This document shows positions 47,460-60,082 of a stretch of DNA of 64,000 nt, one piece after another. The first letter of the stretch is position 1; each line of letters begins with the position of its first letter. The stretch covers positions 1 through 64,000 of the forward strand of contig JABYQS010000107.1 in the NCBI GenBank assembly GCA_022592435.1, given 5' to 3'. The DNA is from Cerioporus squamosus. Taxonomy: Eukaryota > Basidiomycota > Agaricomycetes > Polyporales > Polyporaceae. Under the pieces are notes generated by a model. That model saw nothing but the letters and a program-made list of their open reading frames with translations, was not told the DNA's origin and ran no database searches. Made by a program: the position numbers and the translations under genes.

Positions 47460-49000
47460 CTAGGTCCTTGGACGAGCTTTGCCGGCTTGCTTGCGGATCC
47501 GAGTGGACGCCTGAACAGGCACCTTCGCGGACTTGGCGAGCTTCGCATCCACCTTCTCCAGCTCGATGCCCCCGACCGAACCACTCGTCGCGTTATCCGG
47601 TGTAGGGGTGTTGAGCTGGGTAGGTCCGTCCGAGGGCGTGACTGTCCCGACCGCGGTGCTCTCCGGAGAGGGCACGGTGGAGACGATGGAGGTGGACGCC
47701 AAACCAGGCGATGTATGCAGTGCAGCCTGCAGGCCCTCGGTCCGGGAGCAGGAAGCAAGTCCCGACGCAACCTCTGCGAGCATCACCAGCGCATCCAACG
47801 AAGGAGGTCCGATCGACACGTCGCAAACTGGTTCGTGCGGAGCGCCTTGGACAAGAACGACCCCCGAACTCAGCTTAACTGGCGTACGTGGGATCGGGAA
47901 GCAACCCATGGGAAGGGGACGGCGCTGCGTCTCACTCGCTCCAAGGTTCTGCGACGTACTGGCCGCCTCAGGCTCCTTCGCAGCAATCGACTGGAGAGTC
48001 TTCTTGGCCGGAGCTTCCTTTGACGTTCTCTGGCGCTGCATATCTACCGCCTCCACCCTTGCTTGCGGCTCCTCCACCATCACGACATCGATTTCGGTCT
48101 CCGTGTCATGACATGTGGACATGGTCTCGACGATGGCACCGGTCCTTTGTCTCTTGGAGGCCCGCGCCTTGACTTCGGATCGTGTCGTCCTGTGCTTGTC
48201 CGACGCAGATGCATGTGCTTGGGTGGGTGCTTGGGTCTTGGCCTGACGACGTCTTAACACCCTTCGTTCGACAGGACGGGCGATCGCCGGCAGCCACCCA
48301 AGCCGGTAGCTCTCTACAGCCCGCAGGGAGAACTCTCTGTCCACCCATGATGCTGTTCTTGGCACTGTAATGAGTGGTGGTCGCGAGTCTGGGAGACGGC
48401 ACCCCAATCAGCCACCGAACGAGTGCATCTACTGAACGAGCACTCACTGACGACCTCATCCACCAAGTTCGCCGTCGTCGTCCACGAGGTTTTCCCCCAG
48501 AACGCCCAGAACGCGGTGTCTCCCGGAAACGCGAACGTCGAGAGGGCCCCGAGGGCAAACACTGCCTTGATCATGGCAAGGCTCCACTCGCCCGGCTGCA
48601 AGTTGAACACTTCCTCGACATGCCTCCTGCAAGCCTCCCAACCCTCCCCTGCCTGCAGGAAACCACCCTTCTCAGCCCTCCACCAAGACACATGATGTCC
48701 CGTCTTGACGTGCCACGGCGCGTTCTCCGGCACCGCGGCGTGGGCGGCCTCCGCGAGCTGCAGGGCGTGCGCGGTACGCTCGACATACTGTGTCACTATC
48801 GGGTGGTTGTCGGGCATCGTCCCCTCGGATATCTTTCCGGCAGACCGCTCGTGCGTGCGAGGAGTGCCGGCGTGAGTGGTGGTGGTCGTGCTGGTGGTTT
48901 TGAACGGCAGTGGTTGCGGTCGAGGAGAGTTGAGTCTTGGCACGGAGACCGGCTCCGAGCGCACGTCCGAGATTTCGTACTGAAGCTGGAAGACAGACAT
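47460..49000 (-). CDS. Unrecognised tandem family, member A: globular N-terminus plus AT-hook-like tail
   Basis: Family not recognised. Two exons (49000-48448, 48364-47460) join to 1,458 nt, 485 residues. The start MSVFQLQYEISDVRSEPV is shared with member B. The N-terminal ~180 residues look folded: a WWRAEKGG motif, AMIKAVFALGALSTFAF, and a Trp/Phe motif FWAFWGKTSWTTTANLVDEV. The second exon is basic and disordered (RRRQAKTQAP, SKRQRTG), with acidic patches such as DTETEIDVVMVEEP. The C-terminus is LEKVDAKLAKSAKVPVQAST followed by RIRKQAGKARPRT. The basic R/K-P tail suggests nuclear location and DNA or chromatin binding, but that is inference. It has the same orientation and plan as the next gene. 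Confidence 0.75.
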
Positions 49001-49519
49001 GTGGGTATATCAGGTGGTTGGGAGTCGGGGTATACAGGGAAGGAGAGAGGAAGGTGAATGGGAGGTGGATGGCTGGAGGTTGGAGGTGCGAAGGTGAGCG
49101 CCAGGATTTTGAACTGTGGCCCGCTTGGACTGAGGGCCGCATTGCCTTTAGCGAGTGGGACAAAGGGAACTGCGGTGGCTGTGGGCCCCCAGCATCGAGT
49201 GCTTTGGTGCGTTACGGTCTAGATGCATATCGAGTCGCTGTTGCTCATACCGTAGTCATGCATGCAGTCTCGGATGATTTGCAGATTCAGGTATCGTCAC
49301 GAACAGGTACGCGTTAGCAGTCAACTAATCCCGGGACATCCATTACAGAACTAATATCATACACGCTACAGGTAGCTTTACAGAAACCAGAAGAAATAGC
49401 GATACAAAATACAAGATCCAGCGATACAAATGGACGAATACAAATAACCTCACACATCGAGCAAGCCCATGGCAGGCTAGGACGAGGAAGACTTCGACAA
49501 CGCGCATCGGCCACCGTCC
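49001..49519. other. Intergenic region between members A and B
   Basis: Presumed promoter of member A and 3' UTR of member B. A stretch near 49085-49130 (AGGATTTTGAACTGTGGCCCGCTTGGACT) resembles 51140-51175 upstream of member B, so promoter sequence was duplicated with the genes. Confidence 0.45.
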
Positions 49520-51064
49520 TCAGGCCGCCTCCACGCGCGTTGTGACCGCCTTCTGGCGGATCCTAGCGGACGTACGAACTGGAACTTTGGAAGGTGCCGT
49601 GAGCTTCGCGTCGACCTTCTCGAGGTTGATCGGGAGCTCCTTCGCGACGCCGTTCGGCGTGTTGACACAGGTGACACCCTCCAAGGGAGCGGGTGTCCCA
49701 ACGGCGGTCGCGGCGGGAGACAAGGCAGCCGTACTGGGAAGCACAAGCAGGCCTGGTACGGATGCTGGAGATGAACTGGGGCCGCGCGGAGGGATGCGGA
49801 TGCGTCCCGAGGAAGGAGGAGTGGGTTGCGAAGCGGCCTCTTGCGGTGCTTCCTCGACGACATGCTGGGGCGAAGCAGTGGCCGCACTCTTCCTCGGCGC
49901 CCGCCTCTTCCCTGCGGACGTGGACTTCCTCGAGGTCCTCTTCGTTGTCGCCCTCCTCGTCTTCTTCGGACCTGCGACAGCCTTCGCCTGCGCCGGTGTC
50001 TCCTCTACCATCTCAACGTCAACAACAATGTCTACGTCTCCATTAGTGTTGGCTTCAGCGTCGGCCGGTCCGGTCTCGGCCACGGCAGCGAGTGCATTCG
50101 CAGGTTCGGCTGGGGGGACCATGGCTGCCTCCGCGTTTTGGCGAAGCCGCGCTGACTTGCGCTGAGGACTGACCGGGACCTGCGGCTTCGCCGCGCTGCA
50201 GCGCGCCGTCCTTGTGCGGGTCCTCTTCGCGACTGGTTGGGCGGCGTCGGAGTCCGCTGCGGCCCGCTTCCGCTTCGCAAGTTGTGCGGGCTTCGGGTCT
50301 TCCGTGAAGAGGTGCAAGTTCGAGGAGATGAACTGGATTGGGTAAACCGTCGTGGGCAAGAGTGGACGTCGGGACTCTTCGATAGCGAACAAGGCGGACG
50401 TCTTGCTCGCCCAAACCACAGAATCGGGGACGGAGATGAGTGGTGGATGGGTGTCTGTGTTGACCACAGGTCGGTCATGGGCTGGTATGAAGATGAGGGG
50501 GTTACTCACTGATCACCTCGTCCACCAGCTCCGCGGTCCTCTCCGCCGACTTCAAACCCCAAAATGCCCAGAACACCAGCTCTCCAGGGGAGCCAATACA
50601 CGATAGCGCAGCCAGGGCAAACACTGCCTTGGTAGTTGACCGTTGGAGCTCACCCCGGTTGAGCATTCGCTCGACGTGGTCATGGCAGACCGCCGATGAA
50701 TCCCCCATCCTGACTACTCCTGCCTTCTCCGCGCTCCACCACGAGATACACCTTCCGTCTGTCCTGTGCCATGGCCAGCCCATTGGGCTCCCCCAGTGAC
50801 GGCCTTTTGACACTTCAAGCGAACTTTGGTTCGGGCGACGTACAGTGCAACCGCTGGGTGCTCGACGGAGATCGAGCCATCTATCATTTCACCTCGGGAT
50901 AGGGTGCGACGAAATAAACCACAGTCGTCGAGTGGAGAGAACTGGTATAGTTGGTGGCCGTGGTCGACCACGGGTGGTTGGGGACGGGGTGGACTGTGCG
51001 GACGCTCTGGAACCGGCTCGGAGCGTACGTCGGAGACCTGGTATTGGAGGTAGAGGATCGACAT
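49520..51064 (-). CDS. Unrecognised tandem family, member B: globular N-terminus plus strong AT-hook-like tail
   Basis: Paralogue of member A. The start MSILYLQYQVSDVRSEPV aligns with A. Exon 1 (51064-50814) joins through a 50-bp intron (50813-50764) to exon 2 (50763-50510), giving CISWWSAEKAGVV, TTKAVFALAALS, FWAFWGLKSAERTAELVDEV. A second short intron then leads into the long basic exon down to 49520. The tail is richer in basic repeats than A's (KRTRTRTARC, KSARLRQNAE, KKTRRATTKRTSRKSTSAGK, RRAPRKSA), resembling AT-hooks or histone-H1-like tails. The end LEKVDAKLTAPSKVPVRTSA then RIRQKA aligns with A. An apparent frame break near 50.8 kb disappears with the 50-bp intron. Function unknown; nuclear location is inferred. 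Confidence 0.75.
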
Positions 51065-51915
51065 GTTACAGCGGCAGTAGGCGAGTGCTGGGAGAGAGAC
51101 GATGTGGGTTGGGGGAAGAGATGGGATGGGATGGAAGGTGAGTGTTGAGATAATGAACTGTGGCCCGCTTGGATTTGACCAGCTTTGACCGCGCGTGCAG
51201 CCACTCGTGCTTTGCTTGTGCCTCCGGCCCGGACCCGCGTCGACGCGACCGCGTTGTTGTGCTCTGTTGACGCGCTTTGTGCCGCAGCCACCGGACACCC
51301 GCCTTGCTTTGGTGAGTGTCCTTTGAAGTCGAGGGCCCCCGGCCAGTCTACCGAATTGATGCAAGTCGTCAAGATGCCGAGTCCAGCGGCTTCGAGTAAG
51401 AAGGGTAGAAAGAGTCGCGGGAGGGCGCAGCCGAGGAGCGGTCGAAGTGAACGTCATGCTCTTATACACCGTCGACGAAGACAAAAGCCAGAGAATGGAC
51501 CAGGACTAGTAGGCTACACAGCACAGCGAGGAGTCGAAGGTGAGTTCAATCATCATCTAGTCTAGAGGGAGGACGGCATTCTTATTGTCCGCACGAGCCA
51601 GGAATACAAGGCGACGCCGGGCGGAGTGGCATCCAGTGGCACATGGCGCCAAAAGTCTTGTTACGCCACTCAGGTGTCTTGTCTACTCTAATCCTTCGAT
51701 CTGAGGCTGATCTATCGCCATGTCCAGGCCACGGAAAGCTAATATAATTGGCCTTTGGAACCTTGGACAGAAGCATCGATATCATATCCACCCAGCCGAA
51801 TGCGCTACCAGCATCCGGGGGTGAGCCCTCGCTCACACTTCAGTCAGGCTACCGATGCGGCTGCTTCTGCGGCGGAGCGCCGTCGAGGCACCCTGCCATT
51901 GCTTGATGCGTTGGA
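51065..51915. other. Intergenic region between members B and C
   Basis: Only short frames are seen. The first 120 bp hold the block shared with the upstream region of member A. No RNA gene or repeat was identified. Confidence 0.4.
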
Positions 51916-52779
51916 CTAGTTAAGTGTGTGAGTTATCCTCACGTTTTTCGCCCACGTCGTCCACGACTTACCTCGTTCCTCGCCTCCTATGCTCTCTGCT
52001 CTTGTGTTGGATCGCGAAGACAGCCCGCCCTTGCCACCAGGCCGCGTGGCATGCTTGCGACCAACACTCTCCAAATGCCCGGCCATCCACTTCTGGACGT
52101 GTTCGAGTGCATCAGAGGCCATATGTTTCTCGTAGTGCCTCTGCCACCAAGTGACTCTCTTCAAGAGGTCTTCGGGGCCGTCGATGTGAATAGGCAACAG
52201 AACCTCCTTCGGATCCGAGTAGACTGTGAATAGAGGTAAGTACTGCAACGCGAGGACGCAGCCTATTCTGATCGTTTCGCACCATAGACATTGCCCACGA
52301 ACGTTGTGAGTACCTCCCAGGAATTCTTCGCCCAGAACGCACAGTGAGCCGGATGCGTCGGAAGGTCTACGACGCTGAGCGCTGCGTACACGAAGATGTC
52401 TGTCTTCAAGCCACGATCGATCGGGTTCTTCTGCACATGCAAGAGGCCTTTAGCATCCGCGAGCATGTCAGGGACGCTGTCGGGGTTGACGACGGCACCC
52501 TCTTCGAGTCGCCATCGGGCCAACTCGGCGAGATCTACAGCCTTGCCCGAGGTGAGAGCCTCGTCGAAGACCTGCTTGTGGATATCGTTGAGGGCCTTCT
52601 CGACGGTTTTGAGAAAGTATGGCGCGAGGTACGCAACCAATCCCTCTGCCAGCAGTAATCAGAGTCATTACACTGAAGAAATATGTCCATCATAGGAAAA
52701 GATACGCACTGTAGTTGCCACCCGGGATATCCCTGGTGAGGTAGTTCTTCTGCTTTGTATTCGTCGGTGGGAGCGACAT
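51916..52779 (-). CDS. Unrecognised tandem family, distant member C
   Basis: Three exons, 52779-52710, 52645-52290 and 52242-51916, join to 753 nt, 250 residues (start MSLPPTNTKQKNYLTRDIPG). The central part ends FVYAALSVVDLPTHPAHCAF then WAKNSWEVLTTFVGN. It lines up with A's ALSTFAFPGDTAFWAFWG then KTSWTTTANLVDEV: the same AL(S)-P-AFWA-SW spacing and the same intron just after this motif. The third exon has TWWQRHYEKHMASDALEHVQ, then a Gly/Ser/Arg-rich end, and lacks the long basic tail. It is therefore a shorter or ancestral relative of A and B. No known family was recognised. Confidence 0.65.
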
Positions 52780-53406
52780 GGTATGTCAGAGACGGGGAGC
52801 GAGACTGTGGCTGTCGGCGAGGGTACCACGCCAAGGTCTCTATATACAGGTAAGACGCGACGCCCGCTTGGACTGCAAGTAAAACAAAGCTGCGTAGCGC
52901 TTTGACAGACGAGTCAATTGATCAATGGCAATCCAGGTGTCCGATACAAGCATGTCAAGGCTGTTGTACTAATGCGCGAGGTTTGCGAAAGGGACCGCAC
53001 GCACCATGGACTCCGTTGGGCGCAGTACCAGTGAGGCTATTCGAACGTCGCTTCCTATATGATATTCCTGCGAGTGCTGCGTGTTAGCATGGCACGTACC
53101 GCAAGTGCCTGTGTATGGACTTCCACCATTGAGTACTTCGCAGGCCGCCGATGAGCCGTCGGGACAGATATTAAGGCGTCGTGGACCGCGGTTAAGTCAG
53201 GCGTTGCGTGAACTGGCGCTCGTCAGGGAATATTACATATACGCAGATTCGCGATCTCCGGAGATATCGGGGACAATACCGCTGCAGCCTGTCGTCATCA
53301 TCTCGTCCTCGTCCTCCTCCCCCTCCTCCTCGTCCTCTCGCTCCTTCTCCTTCTCGTTGACATCGTTGTCGTCGGCGGCGGCACAAACTTTTAGTGCTTG
53401 CTCTCG
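52780..53406. other. Divergent promoter region with a pyrimidine microsatellite
   Basis: Lies between member C (-) and the Tcp11-family gene (+). A CT-rich imperfect repeat at about 53297-53358 (TCGTCC/CTCCTC units) precedes the latter's start; pyrimidine tracts are common near fungal transcription starts. Confidence 0.45.
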
Positions 53407-55537
53407 ATGGAGAAGTTTATATCCAAACTACAAGCACAAGCCCGAGCACATCCGACAAACCCAGCTTTACGGCGCGTCCTCTCCGAGTTCCGATATCTCC
53501 TCAATGGCGTGCGGATCGACTCCCCGGAGACGAAGTTAAAGTATGAGGAGCTGCAGCGGGATCTGGACATGCTGGCAACAGAGGGGTTTTGGGAGCCGTC
53601 GAAGGAGGATGAGGAGTCACTACTTGCCTTGCAGAAACATCTCGGCCTCGCCAAGCGCGATCCACAAGACGTCGGGGACTCGAAGAGACCACATACCCCA
53701 CACACTGCCGGGAACCCTCACACCATATCTCCTGGGGAGCTTTACCCGGGCGGGAAGGACATTTCCATCGTGCAGCCTCCACCGCTCTCGACACCGCTCC
53801 CCGTGGCTACCCTCGGCCCCACTGTACTACCCATCGAGCTCGTTCAGACTCTCAATCAAGTGTTTTTCATCCATCTTCTGGCGACTGATCCAGAACGCGT
53901 ACTTCCTCCAGGGAAATCGCTCTTATCCATGATGTCTGGGCCGCGTACGAACTCGCAGGCACATGAGGGAGAGCTACCGAAGCTAGAAGAGCGCGTGAAG
54001 GATGTAGTACATCGGGCCTTCTGGAATGAGGTACGTCTCCTCCGGTCCCTGTTGTATCGTGGCACTGAGCGTGCACGCGCATCAGGTCCTAGAGTCACTC
54101 TCCAATCCGTCTCCCGCCACGCAACTTCCTCGCCTGAAGGCATTGTACGGCGACCTGCATGCTGCTCTGAAGCCTCTGCTACGTCGGAACCACCATGTTC
54201 TCGCCACGCTGTCGTCCCCGTTATCACCAACCTCCGCCCCGCTACGATCCGCCATCGTCCACCTGCGAGAGATCCTCGTCGCGCTCCGGGAACGATGCGC
54301 TCCTGCCAGAGATGCTCATATTGACAACCTCATCAGAGCCGTGGACGAACCGAATCAACTAGCATCGACAGAGCAGCTCGCCACGCTTGTCTGCGACACG
54401 ACCCGTGCGATCCTGGAGCTCACCGAGGCCATGAAGGAGGATCTCTCGCAGTTCGTGCTGGGATCGATGGACGAGAAAGATCTCAGCGTCATGGTCACTC
54501 AACAGGCGATGCTCTACGAGAAGGCCCTCATTCTCCGTCTGTGGCCTCCGAGTCGCCTCGAGCCTGCGTGGAAGACGTGGCTCAGCGAGCTCGATACGTC
54601 TCTATTCCCGGCTGCTAACTCAGTTCAGCCTCCGCATCGTCGTTGGGCACTCAGACTCGCCCAGGCCCTCGGCGCAGGTGCCCCCGTGAGCTGCCCCCTC
54701 CCTACCATCCGTATCCCTGGTGTGGAGTCCGAGGGCGCTTCAGAGGCCGTGCAATCAGGCGAAGTAGCTATCCCACCGAACGCCCTCCCGCCTCCGTTCT
54801 TCGTGACGTGCCCGGCACTGCTCGCAGTGCAAAACTACCTCCAAGCACTCGTCATCACCGCATCTCTCCGATCCCTCGTCCGTCTGCCCCCGAGATCTCA
54901 TACTCCTTCGGCGACTCAAAGCGAGGACAGTCCAGCGAGCTTCACCGAGCGCATCTGGATGTTGCTCAAGGCGTCTGTGGAGGAGCAGCCTGGCGCGGAG
55001 GACACCAAACTCGTGAACCTCGCGGATGAAGTCGTCCGCGTTCGTCGCGCTTGCGCAGACGAAGCGCACCCGTGCGGCCCTGAAGAGGAGGAACGGATAC
55101 GTGCTGCCGTCGACCGCACGCTGCAGCCGCGCGATCCCGTGTTCGTGCTCTTGCAGAAGCGGCTGGTCCAGGGTCTCGCGACGTGGCTCGTGTCCTCGCT
55201 TACGCACCCCGACGGTGACAGCAGACCATCCACGCCCATCCACATGCAGACGGGGAGGGACCGGCCGGGAAAGCGGCCGCGGCTCCATCTGGGGCTCGAT
55301 AACCCGAAGAGCGTGTTCGTCGGGTGGGAGCGGGAGCGGGGGAGACCACCTGCGATCAAGGGTTTCGAGGACGAGGTACTGGTGCGGGAGATTGGGCAGA
55401 CCTTCAAGAAGGTCGGAGCGGTTGTGGACTGGATGGACCGGGTGTGGCAGGACTTGATTGAGACTGGGGAGATCGGTGGGCCGAGCGAGCGGCAGGAGAA
55501 GGGTGAGACGGGTAGCAGTGCCACGGCCAGTGCATAG
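53407..55537 (+). CDS. T-complex protein 11 (Tcp11/Sok1) family protein
   Basis: Two exons, 53407-54030 and 54086-55537, join to 2,076 nt, 691 residues. The N-terminus is MEKFISKLQAQARAHPTNPA. The Tcp11 domain covers about residues 170-540: VKDVVHRAFWNEVLESLSNP, CAPARDAHIDNLIRAVDE, then DTTRAILELTEAMKEDLSQF and QQAMLYEKALIL, in the family's usual order. Yeast SOK1 and mammalian TCP11 belong here; SOK1 suppresses loss of cAMP-dependent kinase, so a link to cAMP/PKA signalling is plausible but inferred. The intron splits WNE/VLESL. No transmembrane segment was seen. Confidence 0.88.
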
Positions 55538-55824
55538 GTAGATCGTACTGGACCTACAGGACCGACTGAGATTACTTATGGTTACTCGATATATGATGCC
55601 CTGTTGTACAATGTACTTCACTAGTCCGTGTATCGTAGAGTGTGTATCGTAGGATTTTCTCTATTCTCGCGTTGCGGGCCGGCCAGGCTAAGAAAAGGTT
55701 CGTCGTATTCTCACTTGTGCGTCATCTACTTCTCCAGTCTCCAGCATCCTCCAGCTGACAAACGGCATTCCCACCGGCTCAACAGTCGTGAGCCATGATT
55801 TGAATCTCAACAGTGCCTCGGCAT

Positions 55825-56732
55825 ATGGCACAGACGACCATGTCCGATCTACCAGCCCACAAACCCGACCAAGCATACTGCCTGCTCTCTGCGCTCGAGG
55901 CAGGTTTCGTCGATGTCCCGCTCGACTACATGATCGACGTTGCACAACCGGGAGAACGGGCGAACCTTCCTGCTCTCGCCTTCCTCCTGCGCCACAGCAA
56001 GACCAACGACACGCTCGTCTTCGACCTCGGGGTGCCCAAGGACTGGCAGAACCGCCTCGCCCCTGCATACCTCGAGCGCATCAAGCATATGACATTCGGC
56101 GTCTCCGTACCCGCAGACGCAGCAGACTCGCTCGCCCGGGCGGGCTCGCTCCCCCCGACATCAAGCACGTCTGCCTCTCGCACATCCACTTCGACCACAT
56201 CGGGGACGCCGCCCCGTACACGAACGCCACCTTCCTCGTCGGGGCGCACGCGCGCTCTCACGTCGAACACGGGTACCCGGAGGACGAGAAGTCGCTGTAC
56301 CGCGCGGACCTCGTCCCGCTGGATCGCACGCGCTTCCTCGATCCCGCCGACTGGCCTGCGCTCGGGCCCTTCCCGCACGCACTCGACTTCTTCGGAGACG
56401 GGAGCGTGTACGTCGTCGATGCGGGGGACGGGCACTGCCCGGGGCACCTGAACCTCCTCGCGCGGACGTCGCCCGATGGCGGATGGGTGTACCTCGCGGG
56501 CGACAGCGCGCACGACTGGCGGCTGATCACCGGGGAGGCGAAGATCCCGACGCATGCGGTGTTTGGGTGCGCGCATCGGGACAAGGAGGCGGCGGCGGTG
56601 CATATTGGGAGGATCCGGAAGCTGGTGGAGACGTACCCGCGTGTGAGGGTGTTGTTGGCGCATGATGTGCCGTGGTACGCGATCAACAAGGGAGGACCTG
56701 GGTTCTGGCCGGGGACGGTTGATTCATTGTAG
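55825..56732 (+). CDS. Metallo-beta-lactamase-fold hydrolase (AHL-lactonase-like), one frameshift
   Basis: Zinc-dependent hydrolase fold. The start MAQTTMSDLPAHKPDQAYCL runs in one frame to ADAADSLARAG (about 56145), then the protein continues one frame over from APPDIKHVCLSHIHFDHIGD to the stop at 56732. The second part has the HxHxDH metal motif (HIHFDH), GHCPGHLNLLART and YLAGDSAHD, plus the C-terminal LLAHDVPWY: a complete metal site. No GT-AG intron can bridge the break; one extra base in the G/C-rich tract near 56140-56150 would make a single frame of about 300 residues. It is therefore a sequencing or assembly error, or a recent lesion in one gene. Substrate unknown; lactones or similar esters are the family's typical targets. 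Confidence 0.75.
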
Positions 56733-57681
56733 TGTGTTGCACCTCCTGCGCCTTTCCATGCCACGATCAGCATTCAGCATCCTGTCACGTACACGGCATT
56801 TCTGCTTGTATCGGCGGTTTATCTACAGAAGGAGTCGGTATGGATCGAGGAGCGGCCGAGAGAAACATTCCCAGTAGGCTTGTTGCTAGTACTTGGTGGT
56901 GGTTAGTCGACAGCTTGGCCGATCCCGATGAGGACCCGACGTGAGGCTTGGACGCGTCGGCGTTTGCTTCGCGCTAAGTCACAGCACGTGAGCAAACACG
57001 TCACAAATGCGTACGCCCCAGGGGGCGTCTATGGGGAGAGGGCAACTTGGAGCTCCTCCTCCATGTCCTCGCCCCTTATCGTGTCAGTGGGTAACCATGG
57101 TATGTCGTTTGCTTTCCTGGACCATAAAATACACACCTGATCTCTCGGGGTTGCAGCACTAACACCGCTACTTATCCGGAGTCCTTCGCCTGAGGCACCT
57201 TATACATCGGCGCGCATGCTGAGCCTGGCACTGCTTCGCTCGTCTCTGACTCCCGCATACGAAGCACCCCGCATCAAGGTACCACTGCAGTGCCCGTGAG
57301 CAACCGGAGCTAAAGTTGGACTTGAGTTTGAACGTCGTGTCCTCGTTGTGAACCGGTGAGCCAGCTTCAAGTTCGGAATGACATACAGGCAACAGGAGCG
57401 GCGAGCCTGTGCAACTTTGTGCAATCGCGGTCTCGGTTCGCGTTCTCGTCATCGGGCGGCCAGCGGGTACCGCTTGTAGCACTCTTCCTCACTATGTCAG
57501 TGCGATAGTGCATCGGTGGCACGCCCATGCCACATGTAGGCGCACTAATTGCGCCTGCGCTTTTGACATTCGACATCTCGGATAGCTGAACCTTCTAGTC
57601 TCAGCGCCCATGGGGTATTTCAGGAGTGAGTTCCAGCCCTCAACCTTCACCCGGTCCCCCGACCTGACACCGTCTATCAAC
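56733..57681. other. Intergenic region upstream of the P450
   Basis: Only short frames are present; it holds the P450 promoter. An in-frame ATG at 57610 would extend the P450 by 24 residues without adding a recognised motif. Confidence 0.4.
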
Positions 57682-60082
57682 ATGCACTCTACTACCCACC
57701 TCGCGTTCGCTGGTGCTGTCGTAATCCTGATCCTTGCCCTCGCCCGCCGTATCGTCCGTCGGAACATCAAGTATATACGTGGTCCTGCCCGCAGATCGTG
57801 GCTGTCTGGTAGGTCACCCTTCGTCTTGTGGGTTCCAGAATTGTTCGCACTCACCCGAGCTATTCAGGGCACGAGCGGGAGTTGGTCTTCCAGGACGACG
57901 TGGGGACCCTGGAATCCCAATGGCTCCACGAATTCGGCCCGACGTGGCGCATCGGCGGTTACTTCGGGGTATGGTCTCACGTTTGACGTGTCTAGCCCGC
58001 TATGCTGACGCCTTTCGCGCCTCGCAGACGGACATTATCATGACTGCGGATCCAAAGGTACGTAGCACCCATGAAGCACTTGTGGCGACAAGCGATGACA
58101 GCGCGCACAGGCCATGCAGCATATCTATCAGAAGCACGGCTATAACTACGCCAAACGCGCGTCTCAGGCGCATGTTGTGTATCTGCTCGCGGGTCCCGGC
58201 ATCTTGTCGACGTCTCGTGAGTAGTCTTCTAGTGTTATGTGGTTGATACTTGACTATACGCTGTCCTGTGTCAGCCCAAGATCATGTGCGACATCGCAAG
58301 ATCATGAACCCTTCCTTCAGTGCTACACGGTTGCGGTCGTTCCTACCTATTTTTCAACGCATCGGAAGCAAGGTGATAAGTCATGATGATCGCAGTTGGA
58401 AGCCTTTCCACTGACAGAACCTTGCGATGCAGCTGTCTGAGCTGTTGAGAGCCAACGTGGACGACAAGCGCGGTGAGCTTGATATCATGTTCAACAAGTG
58501 GATCTCGAGTGCGACACTCGACATCATCGGGGAAGGTAAGCGTGACTCCTGCATACATCGCGCGCGGCATATTGACGTACAACAAACCGCATCAGCCGCT
58601 TTCAATTATGACTATGGAGCTCTGGACGACAGCGGAAGTCCGCTCTACAAGGCATATGACAACCTGATGTGGGTTCATTGGTGTTGGTGGCCTACAGCGA
58701 TAGACACTGACGCTCCGCTCCCGTATCGAGGAAGGATGCAGAGTACCATCCTACAGACGCCGCGCTTCTGTTCAAGGCCACATGGAACTACCTGCCAGAA
58801 CCGATACTAAAGCTATTCAGATACATCCCAGCACATCCGATGACGCTCCTTCGACGTGTCAACAGTCTGTATGTCGCATATGGCAAGCATATATTGCAAA
58901 CGGAGCGTTCTGGCGTCGATACAGAGAAGCAACCCACCAGCAAGGATATCATGAGCGCCTTCAGTGTGTACTTCTTAGTTTGCAATTGTTAGCCTGACCT
59001 CGAACTGACGGTTTCCCGTGCAGTCAAAGCCAACCAGTCCGCCAATCCGAAATCACGAATGGACGACTCGGAACTCATGGCGCAGATGTTCACGCTCACG
59101 TTTGCCGGCCACGAGACGACAGCGACTTCGTTGACGTTCTTGTTTTACGAGCTCTCGAAGCATCCAGACTACCAGGAGCGCATGCGGAAGGAGATAGGTA
59201 CGGTCAGAGCTGAAGTCATTGCCCGCGGCGACCAGGAGTTCAGCATGGAGGACCTGGACTCCATGACACTCACGATGAATGCTATCAAGGTACTACTCGC
59301 CGCCGAGGTCGCTTACTAGCGTGTGGCACGCGGCATAAGCTGACCACCCGTTGTGAATGCAGGAAACACTCCGCTTCCACCCGATTGTCGCGCACCTCCC
59401 TCGTGTCGCGACGGGTGATGACGTCTTACCACTGGAGTTCCCTATCGTGTCGCGCACTGGAGAGACCCTCACGGAAATACCTATCCGTGCCGGTCAAGTC
59501 ATCTTCACGTCATTCGCCATGTACAACCGGTGCGTCGCTCCATGCACACGGCTCTGTGCCACTCCGAGACTGACGCAGCGTTGACTCAGATTGGCGGAGT
59601 TATGGGGAGACGATGCGGACGTCTGGAACCCGGATCGTTTCACCCGCCCCGACCTGGGGAAGCAGGCTAATGTTGGGATGTTTGCGAACTTGTGAGTACA
59701 ACTATCTCATCTCGTTAAATGGTCGATCGACTCAGATCTTCCTCTAGGATGACGTTCTGTGAGTAACTCCGGAGTTCACGCAGTCTCGGAAAGGCTCATA
59801 GGATGGTGGGTAGCTGCGGGTGTCCGCGGATGCATTGGGTGGAGGTTCACGTAAGTCTATCGTTCTGCCTCCTCCTGTCATTTGTAACCTCAATCTGGCA
59901 TCTGCAGCGTGATCGAGATGCAAGCTCTCGTCGCAGAACTGGTCGAGAACTTCCGCTTCGCGCCTCCGTCGGAGGATGTCGTCATTCAGCGGTCTCCAGC
60001 CGGTCCTGTTATGACCCCAACCCTTCGGGGCAAGGAGGACGAGGGTACGGCGATGCCGCTTCGTATCTCTCTGGCACGATGA
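57682..60082 (+). CDS. Cytochrome P450 monooxygenase
   Basis: ER-bound haem-thiolate oxidase. The start at 57682 gives a signal anchor (THLAFAGAVVILILALARRI) and the hinge YIRGP. The gene is in a dozen or so small exons. All landmarks are present: helix C HVRHRKIMNPSF, helix I FAGHETTATSL (AGxxTT), helix K ETLR, the PERF-type WNPDRF, and the haem loop FSAGVRGCIGWRF with the Cys ligand. The haem loop is assembled across two introns (AACTT/GATGACGTTCT/CTGCGGG...), so it is invisible in any single open frame. The chain ends GTAMPLRISLAR, TGA at 60080-60082. It resembles the large basidiomycete P450 expansions; subfamily and substrate cannot be assigned by eye. Confidence 0.92.

Noticed and set aside
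50714..50813. Member B as a pseudogene with a frameshift
   Set aside because: A 50-bp GT-AG intron (50813-50764) restores the frame.
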